Positions 51,921 through 60,400 of a stretch of DNA of 64,000 bases are shown one piece after another. The notes below the pieces were generated by a model. It was not told the origin of the DNA and did no database searches. It was given only the letters and a program-made list of their open reading frames with translations. The position numbers and the translations under genes are program-made. The stretch is from Acuticoccus kalidii (GTDB taxonomy: Bacteria; Pseudomonadota; Alphaproteobacteria; Rhizobiales; Amorphaceae), in contig NZ_JAKGCS010000024.1 of assembly GCF_021556395.1 (NCBI RefSeq), positions 372,001 to 436,000 on the forward strand, in the 5' to 3' direction. Position 1 is the first letter of the stretch. Every line of letters starts with the position of its first letter.

Positions 51921-52976
51921 GTGCGTTTTTCCAGAATGGTCAATGTCGTCAGCGCCCACGCCGCCGGCGAGCCGAACGACGTCATCACCGGCGGTGTTCT
52001 CGACGTCCCCGGCACGACGATGTTCGAGAAGATGACGTGGCTGCAGACAAACGGCGACGACCTGCGTCAATTCCTGCTCAACGACCCGCGCGGCAAGGTC
52101 ACGCTCTGCATGAACCTCATTCTGCCGTCGGCCCATCCCGAAGCGCAATTCGGCTATGTGATCATGGAATCGGATTTTTACGTTCCGATGTCCGGCACCA
52201 ACACGATCTGCACCGTCACCGCCGCGCTCGAAACCGGCATGGTGGCGATGACCGAGCCCACCACGCGCCTCCGCCTCGAGGCGCCCGCCGGCCTCATCGA
52301 CGTGACCGCCACCTGCCGTGACGGGCGCTGCGAAAGCGTCACCTTCGACAACGTGCCCGCCTTCGTGATGGCGCGCGACCGCACGATCGACGTTCCGGGC
52401 CTCGGCCCCCTTACCGTCGATGTCGCCTATGGCGGCATGATCTACGTCATCGTCGACGCCGCGCGGGTCGGCTTCAGCGTGAAGCCCGACGAAGCGGCGG
52501 CGATGGTCGATCTCGGCGAGCGGATCAAGGCCGCCGCGGCCGAGCAGATTCCCGCGGTCCACCCGGAGAACCCGGACATCCATACGGTCAACCAGACCCT
52601 CTTCGCCGGCCCGCTCGAAGAAACCGCCACCGGCAAGCGCTCGCGCAACGGCGTCATCGTCTCGCCCGGCCGCCTCGACCGTTCCCCCTGCGGCACCGGC
52701 ACCAGCGCCCGCCTCGCCCTCCTCCATGCGCGCGGCGAGATCGCGACCGGGGAGACGTTCGTGCACGAATCGATCATCGGCACCGAATTCACCGGCGTCG
52801 TCCGCGACACGGCGATGGTCGGCGACATTCCCGCCGTCCGCCCCTCGATCACGGGTTCGGCCTGGATCACCGGCTTTCACCAGCACGTCCTCGATCCGAC
52901 GGACCCCTTCCCCACCGGCTACCGTCTCAACGACACCTGGCCGGGCTCCACCTTCGCCGGCGCCAAGGCCGGCTGA
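51921..52976 (+). CDS. Proline racemase superfamily protein, Ser/Cys variant
   Basis: The 351-residue paralogue of the epimerase at 48052 has a serine (S91 in VPMSGTNTICT) where that enzyme has its first cysteine; the second cysteine is kept (C257 in DRSPCGTGTSARLA). In this superfamily Cys/Cys enzymes racemise or epimerise proline compounds. Members with a Thr or Ser at the first position include trans-3-hydroxy-L-proline dehydratases and some epimerases. A dehydratase or variant epimerase is therefore expected. A GTG at 51921 follows GAGG; an ATG at 51936 is possible. It leads the LacI-controlled plus-strand unit with a cupin and an SDR. Confidence 0.82.
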   Translation: MRFSRMVNVVSAHAAGEPNDVITGGVLDVPGTTMFEKMTWLQTNGDDLRQFLLNDPRGKVTLCMNLILPSAHPEAQFGYVIMESDFYVPMSGTNTICTVTAALETGMVAMTEPTTRLRLEAPAGLIDVTATCRDGRCESVTFDNVPAFVMARDRTIDVPGLGPLTVDVAYGGMIYVIVDAARVGFSVKPDEAAAMVDLGERIKAAAAEQIPAVHPENPDIHTVNQTLFAGPLEETATGKRSRNGVIVSPGRLDRSPCGTGTSARLALLHARGEIATGETFVHESIIGTEFTGVVRDTAMVGDIPAVRPSITGSAWITGFHQHVLDPTDPFPTGYRLNDTWPGSTFAGAKAG

Positions 52977-53061
52977 CCTTTCGCGATAACGCGATCTCGG
53001 CCGGCCGCCCACGCGCCCGGCCTCCTCTCGCCCCGCTGCTTTGACATTTAGGAAGCATGCT

Positions 53062-53607
53062 ATGAGCCTACGGCCCACCGCCTCCATCGCCCCCGACACG
53101 TCGGCCGAACTCGGCCAAGTCTTCGTCCTCGGCCCCGACGACGGCAAGACCTTCTGGCAGCCGGTTCCGGCGAACGGCCAGATCGACATTCGCATCGCGC
53201 CCGAGTTCGTCGACCAGCAGACCCCGTTCAGCATCGGCACGCAGACGCTGCCGCCGGGCGGCTATGTCCGTGAGCACGCGCATCCGCACCATGACGAGGC
53301 GCTGCATTTCATCTCCGGCACCGGCAAGGCCGTGGTCGACGGTGTCGAGTATGAGCTCAAGCCGGGCGTGACGATCTTTGTCGGCCGCAACCGCCGGCAT
53401 ATGTTCATCAACAATTCCGAGGGCGAACTGCACTGGCTCTGGTTCATCCAGCCGAACGGGCTCGAAACCTTCTTCGAGGAGGTCGGCCGGCCGGTCGTGC
53501 CGGGCGAGCCGGATCCGACGCCCTTCCCGCGCCCGGACAACGTGCTCGAGATCGAAGCCCGCACCGCCTTCGCCCCACCGCCCAAAGACAGCCGCAAGCC
53601 CGACTGA
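53062..53607 (+). CDS. Cupin-domain protein
   Basis: The 181-residue protein has a single cupin fold. The first motif is GGYVREHAHPHHDEALHFISG, with two histidines and a Glu able to bind a metal. The second motif is GVTIFVGRNRRHMFIN, with the last His. The ATG at 53062 follows AGGA and drops a short upstream extension. It is 85 bases after the racemase homologue in the same orientation. Small cupins in catabolic operons act as isomerases, dioxygenases or sensors, and which applies here cannot be told. Confidence 0.75.
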   Translation: MSLRPTASIAPDTSAELGQVFVLGPDDGKTFWQPVPANGQIDIRIAPEFVDQQTPFSIGTQTLPPGGYVREHAHPHHDEALHFISGTGKAVVDGVEYELKPGVTIFVGRNRRHMFINNSEGELHWLWFIQPNGLETFFEEVGRPVVPGEPDPTPFPRPDNVLEIEARTAFAPPPKDSRKPD

Positions 53608-53753
53608 GCGACGCCCGCCTCGGCGTGAGCGTCAGGCCCCCACGGACAACGTGGGGGTCGTGCCCCGCTGCGCCGGGGTCCGCAACGCTCGCGCCGCCGA
53701 CCGTTCGATCGGGCGGCCGATCCTCGTTTCAACCGTCCCCTGGAGACATCATC

Positions 53754-54515
53754 ATGGACATGTTCCTCAAAGACAAAGTGGTCATCGTGACCGGCGCTGG
53801 CTCCGGGATCGGCGCCGCGACGGCGAAGACCTTCGCCGAAGAAGGCGCGAAGGTCGTCGTCGCCGACTATGTCGAGGAATCCGCACAGAGCGTCGCGGCC
53901 GAGATTGGCAGCAACGCCCGCCCCTTCACCGTCGATGTGCGCAAGGCGGCCGACGCCCGCGCGATGGCCGAATTCACCGTCACAACGTTCGGCGGGATCG
54001 ACGTCCTCGTGAACAATGCCGGCCGCGGCATGTTCGGAACCGTCGAGAACGCCGAAGAGGACGACTGGAACGACATCGTCGCCGTCAGCCTCAACGGTAC
54101 GTATCTCTGCTCGAAATTTGCGATCCCCGAGATGCGCAAGCGGGGCGGCGGGGCGATCGTCAACACCGCCTCCAATATCGCGATGGCGATGGCGATCAAG
54201 GACCGGGCGGCCTATGTCGCGGCGAAGGGCGCCGTCTCGGCCCTCACCCGGTCGATGGCGCTCGATTTCGCCGCCGACAATATCCGCGTCAACTCCGTCG
54301 CGCCCGGCGTGATTTGGTCGAACTATTTCGACAAGATGCTGTCGGAAGTGGACGATCCTGAGGCGTTCAAAGAGGGCCTGCGCGCCCGCGCCCCGACGCA
54401 TCGCTGGGGCACCCCCCAGGAGATCGCGAACGCCATCGTCTGGCTCGCCTCGGAGCGGGCGTCCTATGCGACCGGTTCGATGATGACAGTCGACGGCGGC
54501 TCGTCCGTCTGGTGA
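53754..54515 (+). CDS. Short-chain dehydrogenase/reductase
   Basis: The 253-residue classical SDR has the cofactor loop VTGAGSGIGAATAKTF and NNAG. Catalytic Ser is in NTASNIAMAM and Tyr/Lys in YVAAKGAVSALTRS, and the C-terminal YATGSMMTVDGGSSVW is the family standard. The Asp in VVVADY after the second strand favours NAD. The ATG at 53754 follows GGAG. It is the last gene of the LacI-linked plus-strand unit; its substrate is probably a hydroxy-acid or polyol from that pathway. Confidence 0.87.
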   Translation: MDMFLKDKVVIVTGAGSGIGAATAKTFAEEGAKVVVADYVEESAQSVAAEIGSNARPFTVDVRKAADARAMAEFTVTTFGGIDVLVNNAGRGMFGTVENAEEDDWNDIVAVSLNGTYLCSKFAIPEMRKRGGGAIVNTASNIAMAMAIKDRAAYVAAKGAVSALTRSMALDFAADNIRVNSVAPGVIWSNYFDKMLSEVDDPEAFKEGLRARAPTHRWGTPQEIANAIVWLASERASYATGSMMTVDGGSSVW

Positions 54516-54522
54516 AACCAGG

Positions 54523-54548
54523 CCGGCGCAGCCTTGCCGCTGCGCCGG
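54523..54548. terminator. Hairpin between convergent SDR and GAF genes
   Basis: A perfect 10-bp inverted repeat (CCGGCGCAGC / GCTGCGCCGG) with a 6-base loop begins 8 bases after the SDR stop. It has no T-run but is well placed to end transcription from both sides. Confidence 0.55.
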
Positions 54549-54612
54549 TATCCCATCGACGGGCGGGTCTCGTCCCGTCGCGCCCGCTCTCGCCCGCTCT
54601 CGCGCGGGATCG

Positions 54613-55053
54613 TCAGTCGAGAAGAAGGGCCGCGATCCGCGCCGCCTCCGGCAGCGCCTCTTCCATCCGCACCCATTCATGGGCCGGCCCTTGCGCCACG
54701 TTGAGGAGCCCCAAACGGCGGGTCCCTCGCATCACCGGCATATTCGCAAGGCGGCAGGCCCCGAGGCCGAACACCGTTTCCGGATCAGGATAGGCCGCGC
54801 GGATCGTCGCCTCGTCGGCCGCGACGAAGAGCTTCGCCTTACCGTGCACGATGTCGAGCCACGGGCTCGCCGGCAGAAGCTTCGAGGCGCCCGTCGGATA
54901 GATGTCGGGCACCGTGGTGTAGACGCGCTGGCCGGCGAGCCCCTCGGCCGTCTCACTGAAGCGCAGAACCGTCGCATATTGCAGCCCGCCCCATCGCTCC
55001 AGCAGCGCGCAGAGCGACAGGAAGGCGTGTGTTCGATCGTCGTCCATCAGCAT
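54613..55053 (-). CDS. GAF-like domain protein at the end of the TRAP operon
   Basis: The 146-residue protein matches a small GAF fold: a helix FLSLCALLERWGGLQYATVL, strands with a variable binding loop, then GACRLANMPVMRGTRRLGLLNVAQG, the typical last strands. The ATG at 55053 lies one base beyond the DctM stop, so it is cotranscribed. Stand-alone GAF proteins bind small molecules, and this one may sense the transported compound or be an uncommon enzyme. No partner domain is present. Confidence 0.6.
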   Translation of the reverse strand: MLMDDDRTHAFLSLCALLERWGGLQYATVLRFSETAEGLAGQRVYTTVPDIYPTGASKLLPASPWLDIVHGKAKLFVAADEATIRAAYPDPETVFGLGACRLANMPVMRGTRRLGLLNVAQGPAHEWVRMEEALPEAARIAALLLD

Positions 55054-55054
55054 C

Positions 55055-56359
55055 TCACGACAGGCTCGGCAGGAAGAGCGCGATTTGCGGGAAGACCGTC
55101 AACAGCGCGACCGCCAGGCAGAGGAGGAGGAAGAACGGGATCGCGGCGAGCGCGATCTTGCTGATCGTCTCCCCGGTGATCCCGCGCAGGATGAAGAGAT
55201 TGAAGCCGATCGGCGGCGTGATCAGGCCGAGCTCCATCGTCAGGACGAAATAGACGCCGAGCCAGATCGGATCGAAGCCCGCCGCGATCGCCATCGGCGC
55301 GGTGATCGGCAGTGTCATCACCATCATCGAGACCCCGTCGAGGACGCAGCCGAGAAGGAGGTAGAAGACGGTGAGGATGAAGATCAGCGTCATCGGCGAC
55401 AGCTCTAGCGCCGCGATCGCCGCCCCCGCCTGCTGCGGGATATGCAACAGGCTCATCGCCGAGGACAGGAACCCCGAGGCGACGAGGAGGATACCGATCA
55501 TGCACGAGACGCGCACCGTTCCCTGGAGTGTCTCGCGCAGCAGCCTCACGCTGATCTGGCCGCGGAACGCGATCAGGATCAACGTCGCCCCGAGCCCGAG
55601 CGCCGCCGCTTCCGAGGGTGTCGCAAGGCCGGTATAGATGCCGCCGATCACGGCGAGGATGATTGCCGCCAGCGGCATGATGTCGAGGACACGGCGCGCG
55701 CCGGAGCGCAACGTCTCGGGCGGCGTCACGGCCTTGTCGGTCCCGCGGATGAGCGAGATGGCCGCGATGTAGGTCATGAAGAGGGCCGCGACCATGAGGC
55801 CCGGCAGGAGACCGGCGAGGAAGAGATCGCCGATGGAGACCTGCGCGAGGACGCCGTAGACGATCAGCGGGATCGACGGCGGCACCAGAATGCCGATGCT
55901 GCCGGAGGCGGCCATCGAGCCGAGCGACAGGCGGCGCGGATAATTCTGTTCCTTGAGGGCGGGCAGCGTGATGCGCCCGATCGTGGCCGTCGTCGCGGCG
56001 GTCGAGCCGCTCACCGAGGCGAAGAGCGTCGAGCCCAACACGTTGGCGTGGACGAGACCGCCCGGAATGCGCCGGGTGATCGGCGCGATCGCCTCGAACA
56101 CGGCCGAGGCGATATTGCTGCGAATGAGGAGCTCGCCCATCCAGATGAAGAGCGGGATCGCCGAAAGCTCCCAGGCCCGCGCGGCGCTCCAGGTCGTCGT
56201 CTGCAACAGGAGGCCGATCCGCATCAGCGAATAGCCCGCATCGAAATAGAGCGCGCCAATGCCGATCAGAAAGATCGCCACGAAGAGCCAAAGCCCCACC
56301 CCGATCATCGCGAGGAGAAGGCCGAAGAAGAGGGCGAAGGAGAGAGCGAAATCAGGCAT
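55055..56359 (-). CDS. TRAP transporter large permease (DctM family)
   Basis: The 434-residue protein has about 12 membrane segments and the DctM motifs GSTLFASVSGSTAATTATIG, GSIGILVPPSIPLIVYGVLA, LATPSEAAALGLGATL and ELGLITPPIGFNLFILRGI. It overlaps DctQ by 8 bases. It is the sodium-coupled channel of the system encoded at 55-58 kb. Confidence 0.93.
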   Translation of the reverse strand: MPDFALSFALFFGLLLAMIGVGLWLFVAIFLIGIGALYFDAGYSLMRIGLLLQTTTWSAARAWELSAIPLFIWMGELLIRSNIASAVFEAIAPITRRIPGGLVHANVLGSTLFASVSGSTAATTATIGRITLPALKEQNYPRRLSLGSMAASGSIGILVPPSIPLIVYGVLAQVSIGDLFLAGLLPGLMVAALFMTYIAAISLIRGTDKAVTPPETLRSGARRVLDIMPLAAIILAVIGGIYTGLATPSEAAALGLGATLILIAFRGQISVRLLRETLQGTVRVSCMIGILLVASGFLSSAMSLLHIPQQAGAAIAALELSPMTLIFILTVFYLLLGCVLDGVSMMVMTLPITAPMAIAAGFDPIWLGVYFVLTMELGLITPPIGFNLFILRGITGETISKIALAAIPFFLLLCLAVALLTVFPQIALFLPSLS

Positions 56360-56885
56360 CGTGCATCTCTTCGGCGAAGTCGTGGGCCTGAAGCTGTCCG
56401 GTGAGAATGAGCCCGAGGCGCGCGACGCCTTGGAGGACGAGATTGCCCGCGCCGAGCATCGCCATGCCGAGCGGGATCCAGAGCGGCACCTCGGCCACCG
56501 TCTGGCTCACCGTGCCGCGCGTCCAGGCGCGATCGGCGGCGGCGAAATAATACTGCGTGAGGAGCACCGCGACGAAGATCAGGGCGAGGAGCGCGAAACA
56601 CTCCGCAACGGCGCGCGCCCGAAAGCCGAGCCGGTCGAGCAGCAGGCCGACCCGCAAGTGCGTCTTGGACCGCAAACAACCGCCGGCCGCGCCGAAGATC
56701 AGCGCGGCGACCATGTAGCCGACGAACTCGTCGAGCACGAAGGTCGAGGTCGCGAACACCGCGCGCATGACGATTTCGAGAACGATGTGGGCGAACATGC
56801 CGACGACGGCGATGGCGGCGAGGATCTCGCCGAGGACCGCTCCCAATGCGGCGATCCGGTCGAGCCCAAAGGCGAGACCCTTCAT
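56352..56885 (-). CDS. TRAP transporter small permease (DctQ family)
   Basis: The 177-residue protein with four helices has the DctQ region VLDEFVGYMVAALIFGAAGGCLRSKTHLRV-like segment (about residues 60-90). The start is the ATG at 56885 after a perfect AGGAGG site; a start 33 bases further up is unlikely. It lies 57 bases after DctP. Confidence 0.9.
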   Translation of the reverse strand: MKGLAFGLDRIAALGAVLGEILAAIAVVGMFAHIVLEIVMRAVFATSTFVLDEFVGYMVAALIFGAAGGCLRSKTHLRVGLLLDRLGFRARAVAECFALLALIFVAVLLTQYYFAAADRAWTRGTVSQTVAEVPLWIPLGMAMLGAGNLVLQGVARLGLILTGQLQAHDFAEEMHDA

Positions 56886-56942
56886 GATACCTCCTGCGGC
56901 TCGGGCATGACGCGCCACGAGCGCGTCATGCCCGTGACCCGT

Positions 56943-57932
56943 TTATTGCGTGGCGCTGCGATAGGCGTCGAGGAACTCGGTCCCGGATTCGCCCGACTTT
57001 GCGAGCCACTCGTCGACGATCGGCTGCGCCTTCTCGCGCAGGAATCCGATGAGCTCGGGCGAGAACTCGCTCACCACCGTACCGCCTTCGTCGGCGACGT
57101 GCTGTTCCTCGGAGGCGACGAGATCCGCGATCTGTGCGCGGTTCCAAGCCTCGGTCTCGGCGGCGGCCTCCATCACGGCGGCGCGCAGATCCTCGGGCAG
57201 CTCGTTCAGCGTGTCGAGATTGATCGCGGCGGCAGCCTGGCCGACATGCGTCCCGATATCGTTATAATAGGGCACGATATTGGTCGGCAGACCGAGCGAG
57301 ATGCCGGAGATCGACGCGTGGACGGCCTCGATCGCGCCGACCTGAAGCTGCGGCACGACGTCGGACCACGAAATCTGCACAGGGCTCGCGCCGGCCGCGC
57401 GGAACAGCTCCATCGCGATCGGATGGTTGACGCGAATCTTGAGCCCGTCAAAGTCCTCCGGCGCCTCGATCGCCTCGGCCGACCAGACCCCGACCGCGGG
57501 CCAGATCACCATATAGAGGAGCGCGAGATTGTCCTCTTCCATCGCCGCCTCGACATAGGGGCGCGCGATCTCCTGCATCGTCTCGGCCTCGGCGAGGGTC
57601 TGACCGATGAGGGGCAGGTTCGTCACGAGATACATCGGATTGCGGCCCGCGCCGACCTCCAGCGGGAAGTTGCCCATCGGGAGCGCGCCGGCGCCGATCG
57701 CGTCGATCATGTCGGCGGATTTGAAGCCGGCGGATCCGCCGAGCTGGTTGACGACCTCGACCCGCCCGCCGGTCTTCTCCTTGACGAGTTCGGCGAAGTG
57801 GATGTCCGCGAGGCCCGGCGGCGTCGCACCGCTATACTCGTTCGCGAGGTCGAGCGTGTACTCTTGCGCCGTCGCGGCCGATGACAGAAGCACCGCCACC
57901 GGCAATGCCAACGCGAGGGATTTGAGCTGCAT
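56943..57932 (-). CDS. TRAP transporter substrate-binding protein (DctP family)
   Basis: The 329-residue protein has a clear Sec signal (MQLKSLALALPVAVLLSSAA, cleavage near ATA). The mature part has the DctP pattern ELVKEKTGGRVEVVNQLGG and FDGLKIRVNHPIAMELFRAAGASPV with the ligand arginine. It is the first gene of the TRAP unit and lies 76 bases after the amidohydrolase stop. The ligand may be the amidohydrolase substrate or product, such as an imidazolone, lactam or dipeptide. Confidence 0.92.
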   Translation of the reverse strand: MQLKSLALALPVAVLLSSAATAQEYTLDLANEYSGATPPGLADIHFAELVKEKTGGRVEVVNQLGGSAGFKSADMIDAIGAGALPMGNFPLEVGAGRNPMYLVTNLPLIGQTLAEAETMQEIARPYVEAAMEEDNLALLYMVIWPAVGVWSAEAIEAPEDFDGLKIRVNHPIAMELFRAAGASPVQISWSDVVPQLQVGAIEAVHASISGISLGLPTNIVPYYNDIGTHVGQAAAAINLDTLNELPEDLRAAVMEAAAETEAWNRAQIADLVASEEQHVADEGGTVVSEFSPELIGFLREKAQPIVDEWLAKSGESGTEFLDAYRSATQ

Positions 57933-58008
57933 CGAGAATTCTCCGGTTCGTTTTAAGGCCCCCCGAGCCGGGCGGCATGTTGGGCCGGCGACCTCCGCCG
58001 GCGGGCGG

Positions 58009-59232
58009 TCAGACGGCTTCGCGGAAGACCCGGCCGTCCTTCATGATGAGCGCGAGCTTCTCGGGCGCCATCAGCACCTCGATATCCTCGAGCGGATTGC
58101 CGTCGAGCGCGATGAGGTCGGCGATATAGCCCTCCCGAACATGGCCGAGCCGGTCGGACATGTTGAAGAGGTCGGTCGCGTTGCACGTCGCGTGGCGGAT
58201 CACCTCGGCCGCCGGGAGGACTTCGCGGCGGATGCGGAATTCGAGCGACTGATGCCGGTGGAGCGGACCGATCAGGTCCGTGCCATACACCATCGGCACG
58301 CCGTTGCGGGCGGCGATCTCGAGCTCCTGCGAGCCGACATCGAGCACCGGCTTGATCTTGGCGTGGAGCTCGGGCGGCATCCCGACCTCGATCCCCTCCT
58401 CCCACATCGTCGAATAGGCGACGAGCGTCGGGACGAGGACCGCATTGTGCTGTGCCATCAAAGCGGCCGTGTCGTCGGAGATGAAGTTGCCGTGCTCGAT
58501 CGAGCGCACGCCGCATTCGACGGCGTGGCGGATGCACATATCGGTATAGGCGTGTGCCATCACGTAAGTGTGGGCGTGCTCGGCCTCCTCGACGGCGGCG
58601 CGGATCTCGTCCTTCGAGAATTGCACGAAGTGGATCGGGTCGGTGTAGGACGCGATGCCGCCCCCCACCATCAGCTTGACCTGCGAGGCGCCGCGGCGCA
58701 GCTCGTCACGCGCGGCGGCCCGTACGGCGTCCACCCCGTCGACCACGCGACCGAGGCTCGGCACATAATAATGCGCGTCATGCACCGTCTCCCCGACGCC
58801 GCGCATGTCGCCATGGCCGCCGGATTGGGAAAGCGCCTTGCCGGAATAGAGGATGCGCGGGCCGGGAATGAGCCCCTCCTCCACGGCGCGCGCGATGCCG
58901 AAATCGGCGCCGCCCGCATCGCGCACGGTCGTGAAGCCGCGCATCAACATGCCTTCGAGGATCGGCATCGCCCGGATCGCGACATAGGTCGGCGACCAGC
59001 GCGTCAACTGGGCGAAGCTGTTGATCGGCACGATGGCGTGGACATGAGCGTCACACAGGCCGGGCATCAGAACGCGCCCGTTGAGGTCGATCGTGCGGTC
59101 GGCGGAGGCCGTCGAAATCGATCGGCCCATCTCCGCGATCCGTCCGTCGACGATCAGCAGACCACAGGTCTCGGTCAGCTCGCCTTTTTCGACGTCAAGC
59201 ACAGACGCGTTACGAATGCTGATTTTGTTCAC
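58009..59232 (-). CDS. Metal-dependent amidohydrolase (imidazolonepropionase/prolidase-like)
   Basis: The 407-residue protein has the amidohydrolase signatures: LMPGLCDAHVHAIVP with the HxH metal pair, QVKLMVGGGIASYTDP with the carbamoylatable Lys, VMAHAYTD and IEHGNFISDD with the two other His, and MVYGTDLIGP with the catalytic Asp. GYIADLIALDGNPLEDI ends the barrel. This belongs to the subgroup containing imidazolonepropionase-related proteins and Xaa-Pro/Xaa-Arg dipeptidases. It precedes the TRAP genes on the same strand and is divergent from a LysR gene. The exact amide or cyclic substrate is unknown. Confidence 0.87.
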   Translation of the reverse strand: MNKISIRNASVLDVEKGELTETCGLLIVDGRIAEMGRSISTASADRTIDLNGRVLMPGLCDAHVHAIVPINSFAQLTRWSPTYVAIRAMPILEGMLMRGFTTVRDAGGADFGIARAVEEGLIPGPRILYSGKALSQSGGHGDMRGVGETVHDAHYYVPSLGRVVDGVDAVRAAARDELRRGASQVKLMVGGGIASYTDPIHFVQFSKDEIRAAVEEAEHAHTYVMAHAYTDMCIRHAVECGVRSIEHGNFISDDTAALMAQHNAVLVPTLVAYSTMWEEGIEVGMPPELHAKIKPVLDVGSQELEIAARNGVPMVYGTDLIGPLHRHQSLEFRIRREVLPAAEVIRHATCNATDLFNMSDRLGHVREGYIADLIALDGNPLEDIEVLMAPEKLALIMKDGRVFREAV

Positions 59233-59379
59233 GTATAGCCTATCATTTGGGCAAACAGTTCAGGACGAATCCAAATCGAGCGCAAAGCGATAGTGAGGAG
59301 ATCCGTCCCACGGCCGCGTTCATTGGCGAAGTTGAGCGGCGCTCGTGGCCGTTGACAACAGACGCAAAATCGTAAACGC

Positions 59380-59394
59380 ATGACTTCAAGTCAT
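59380..59394. promoter_or_regulatory. LysR box, perfect palindrome ATGACTT-C-AAGTCAT
   Basis: Seven-base arms around a central C form the T-N11-A core (59381 to 59393) expected of LysR-type binding sites. It lies 20 bases before the LysR start and about 150 bases from the divergent amidohydrolase start, next to a TTGACA -35-like hexamer (59352-59357). Confidence 0.65.
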
Positions 59395-59414
59395 AGGGGT
59401 CGGGAGAGATCGCC

Positions 59415-60395
59415 GTGGACAGGATGCATGCCGGCGCCCCCAGCGCACCGCGCAACGTCATCGATCGGGAAGGCATGCTGCCGCCGATCAGCGCCCTTCG
59501 CGCCTTTCTGTTCTCGGCTCAATATCGCAGCTTCTCGAAAGCGGCCGACGAGCTCGGCATGACGCAGAGCGGCGTCAGTCGCGCGATCAAGAGCATCGAG
59601 GAGCTCGCCGGGGCGACCCTCTTCGAGCGCACCGGCCACGGGCTCATCCTCACCGAGCAGGGCCGCGTCTATCTCGACGATGTGCAGACGATCGTCGACG
59701 AGCTCGGCGCGGCGACCTTGCGCCTATCGACCTTCGCCGATGCCGACGAGACGCTCTCCATCGCCACCCTGCCGAGCCTCGGCGGGCGCTGGCTCGCCCC
59801 GCGGATCCGCCGCTTCATGGCGCAATATCCCCGCATCGAGGTCCGCATTACCGCGCAGATCGGCCATTTCGACCTCGCCAATAGCGGCATCGACGGGGTG
59901 ATCCATTATGGCAACGATGTCTGGCCCGACAGCCTGTCCGAGTTTCTGATGGACGAGGTGACGGTGCCGGCCTGCTCCCCGGAGTTGCTTCCGGCCGACC
60001 CCGCCCCGATCGACGCGCTGCTGCGCGAGCTCACGCTGATCCAGCACCTCCACCGCCCGACCGCATGGCGCGACTGGTTCCGCATCGCCGGCCTTGCCCA
60101 TCCGCACCCGATGGCCGGCCCCCGCTTCGAGCAATATATCATGGGCATCGAAGCCGCTTTGTCCGGCATGGGCGCCATCATGATGCCGCCCTTCATGATG
60201 CTGTCGGAATTGCGCGACAAACGTCTCGCGCTGCTCGACCGCACGGTCGTGCAATCCCCCTGGGGCTACCACTTCATCTATCCGAAGAGCCGCCGGTCGA
60301 AACCGGCGCTGATGCGGTTTCGCAGGTGGTTGCGGCATGAGGCGAAGCGGACCTGGGGGGAGACGCAATTGCTGCTCGACGAGAGTGGCGGCTGA
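59415..60395 (+). CDS. LysR-family transcriptional regulator (GcvA-like)
   Basis: The 326-residue protein has a winged helix at about residues 24-85 (ALRAFLFSAQYRSFSKAADEL, then GMTQSGVSRAIKSIEELAG) and an effector domain of the GcvA/AmpR branch (SIATLPSLGGRWLAPRIRRF, then GVIHYGNDVWPD). The GTG at 59415 lies six bases after GGGAGAG; an ATG at 59424 is possible. It is divergent from the amidohydrolase/TRAP unit, which it probably activates through the palindrome at 59380-59394. It converges on the LuxR-type gene. Confidence 0.9.
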   Translation: MDRMHAGAPSAPRNVIDREGMLPPISALRAFLFSAQYRSFSKAADELGMTQSGVSRAIKSIEELAGATLFERTGHGLILTEQGRVYLDDVQTIVDELGAATLRLSTFADADETLSIATLPSLGGRWLAPRIRRFMAQYPRIEVRITAQIGHFDLANSGIDGVIHYGNDVWPDSLSEFLMDEVTVPACSPELLPADPAPIDALLRELTLIQHLHRPTAWRDWFRIAGLAHPHPMAGPRFEQYIMGIEAALSGMGAIMMPPFMMLSELRDKRLALLDRTVVQSPWGYHFIYPKSRRSKPALMRFRRWLRHEAKRTWGETQLLLDESGG

Positions 60396-60400
60396 CCGCC

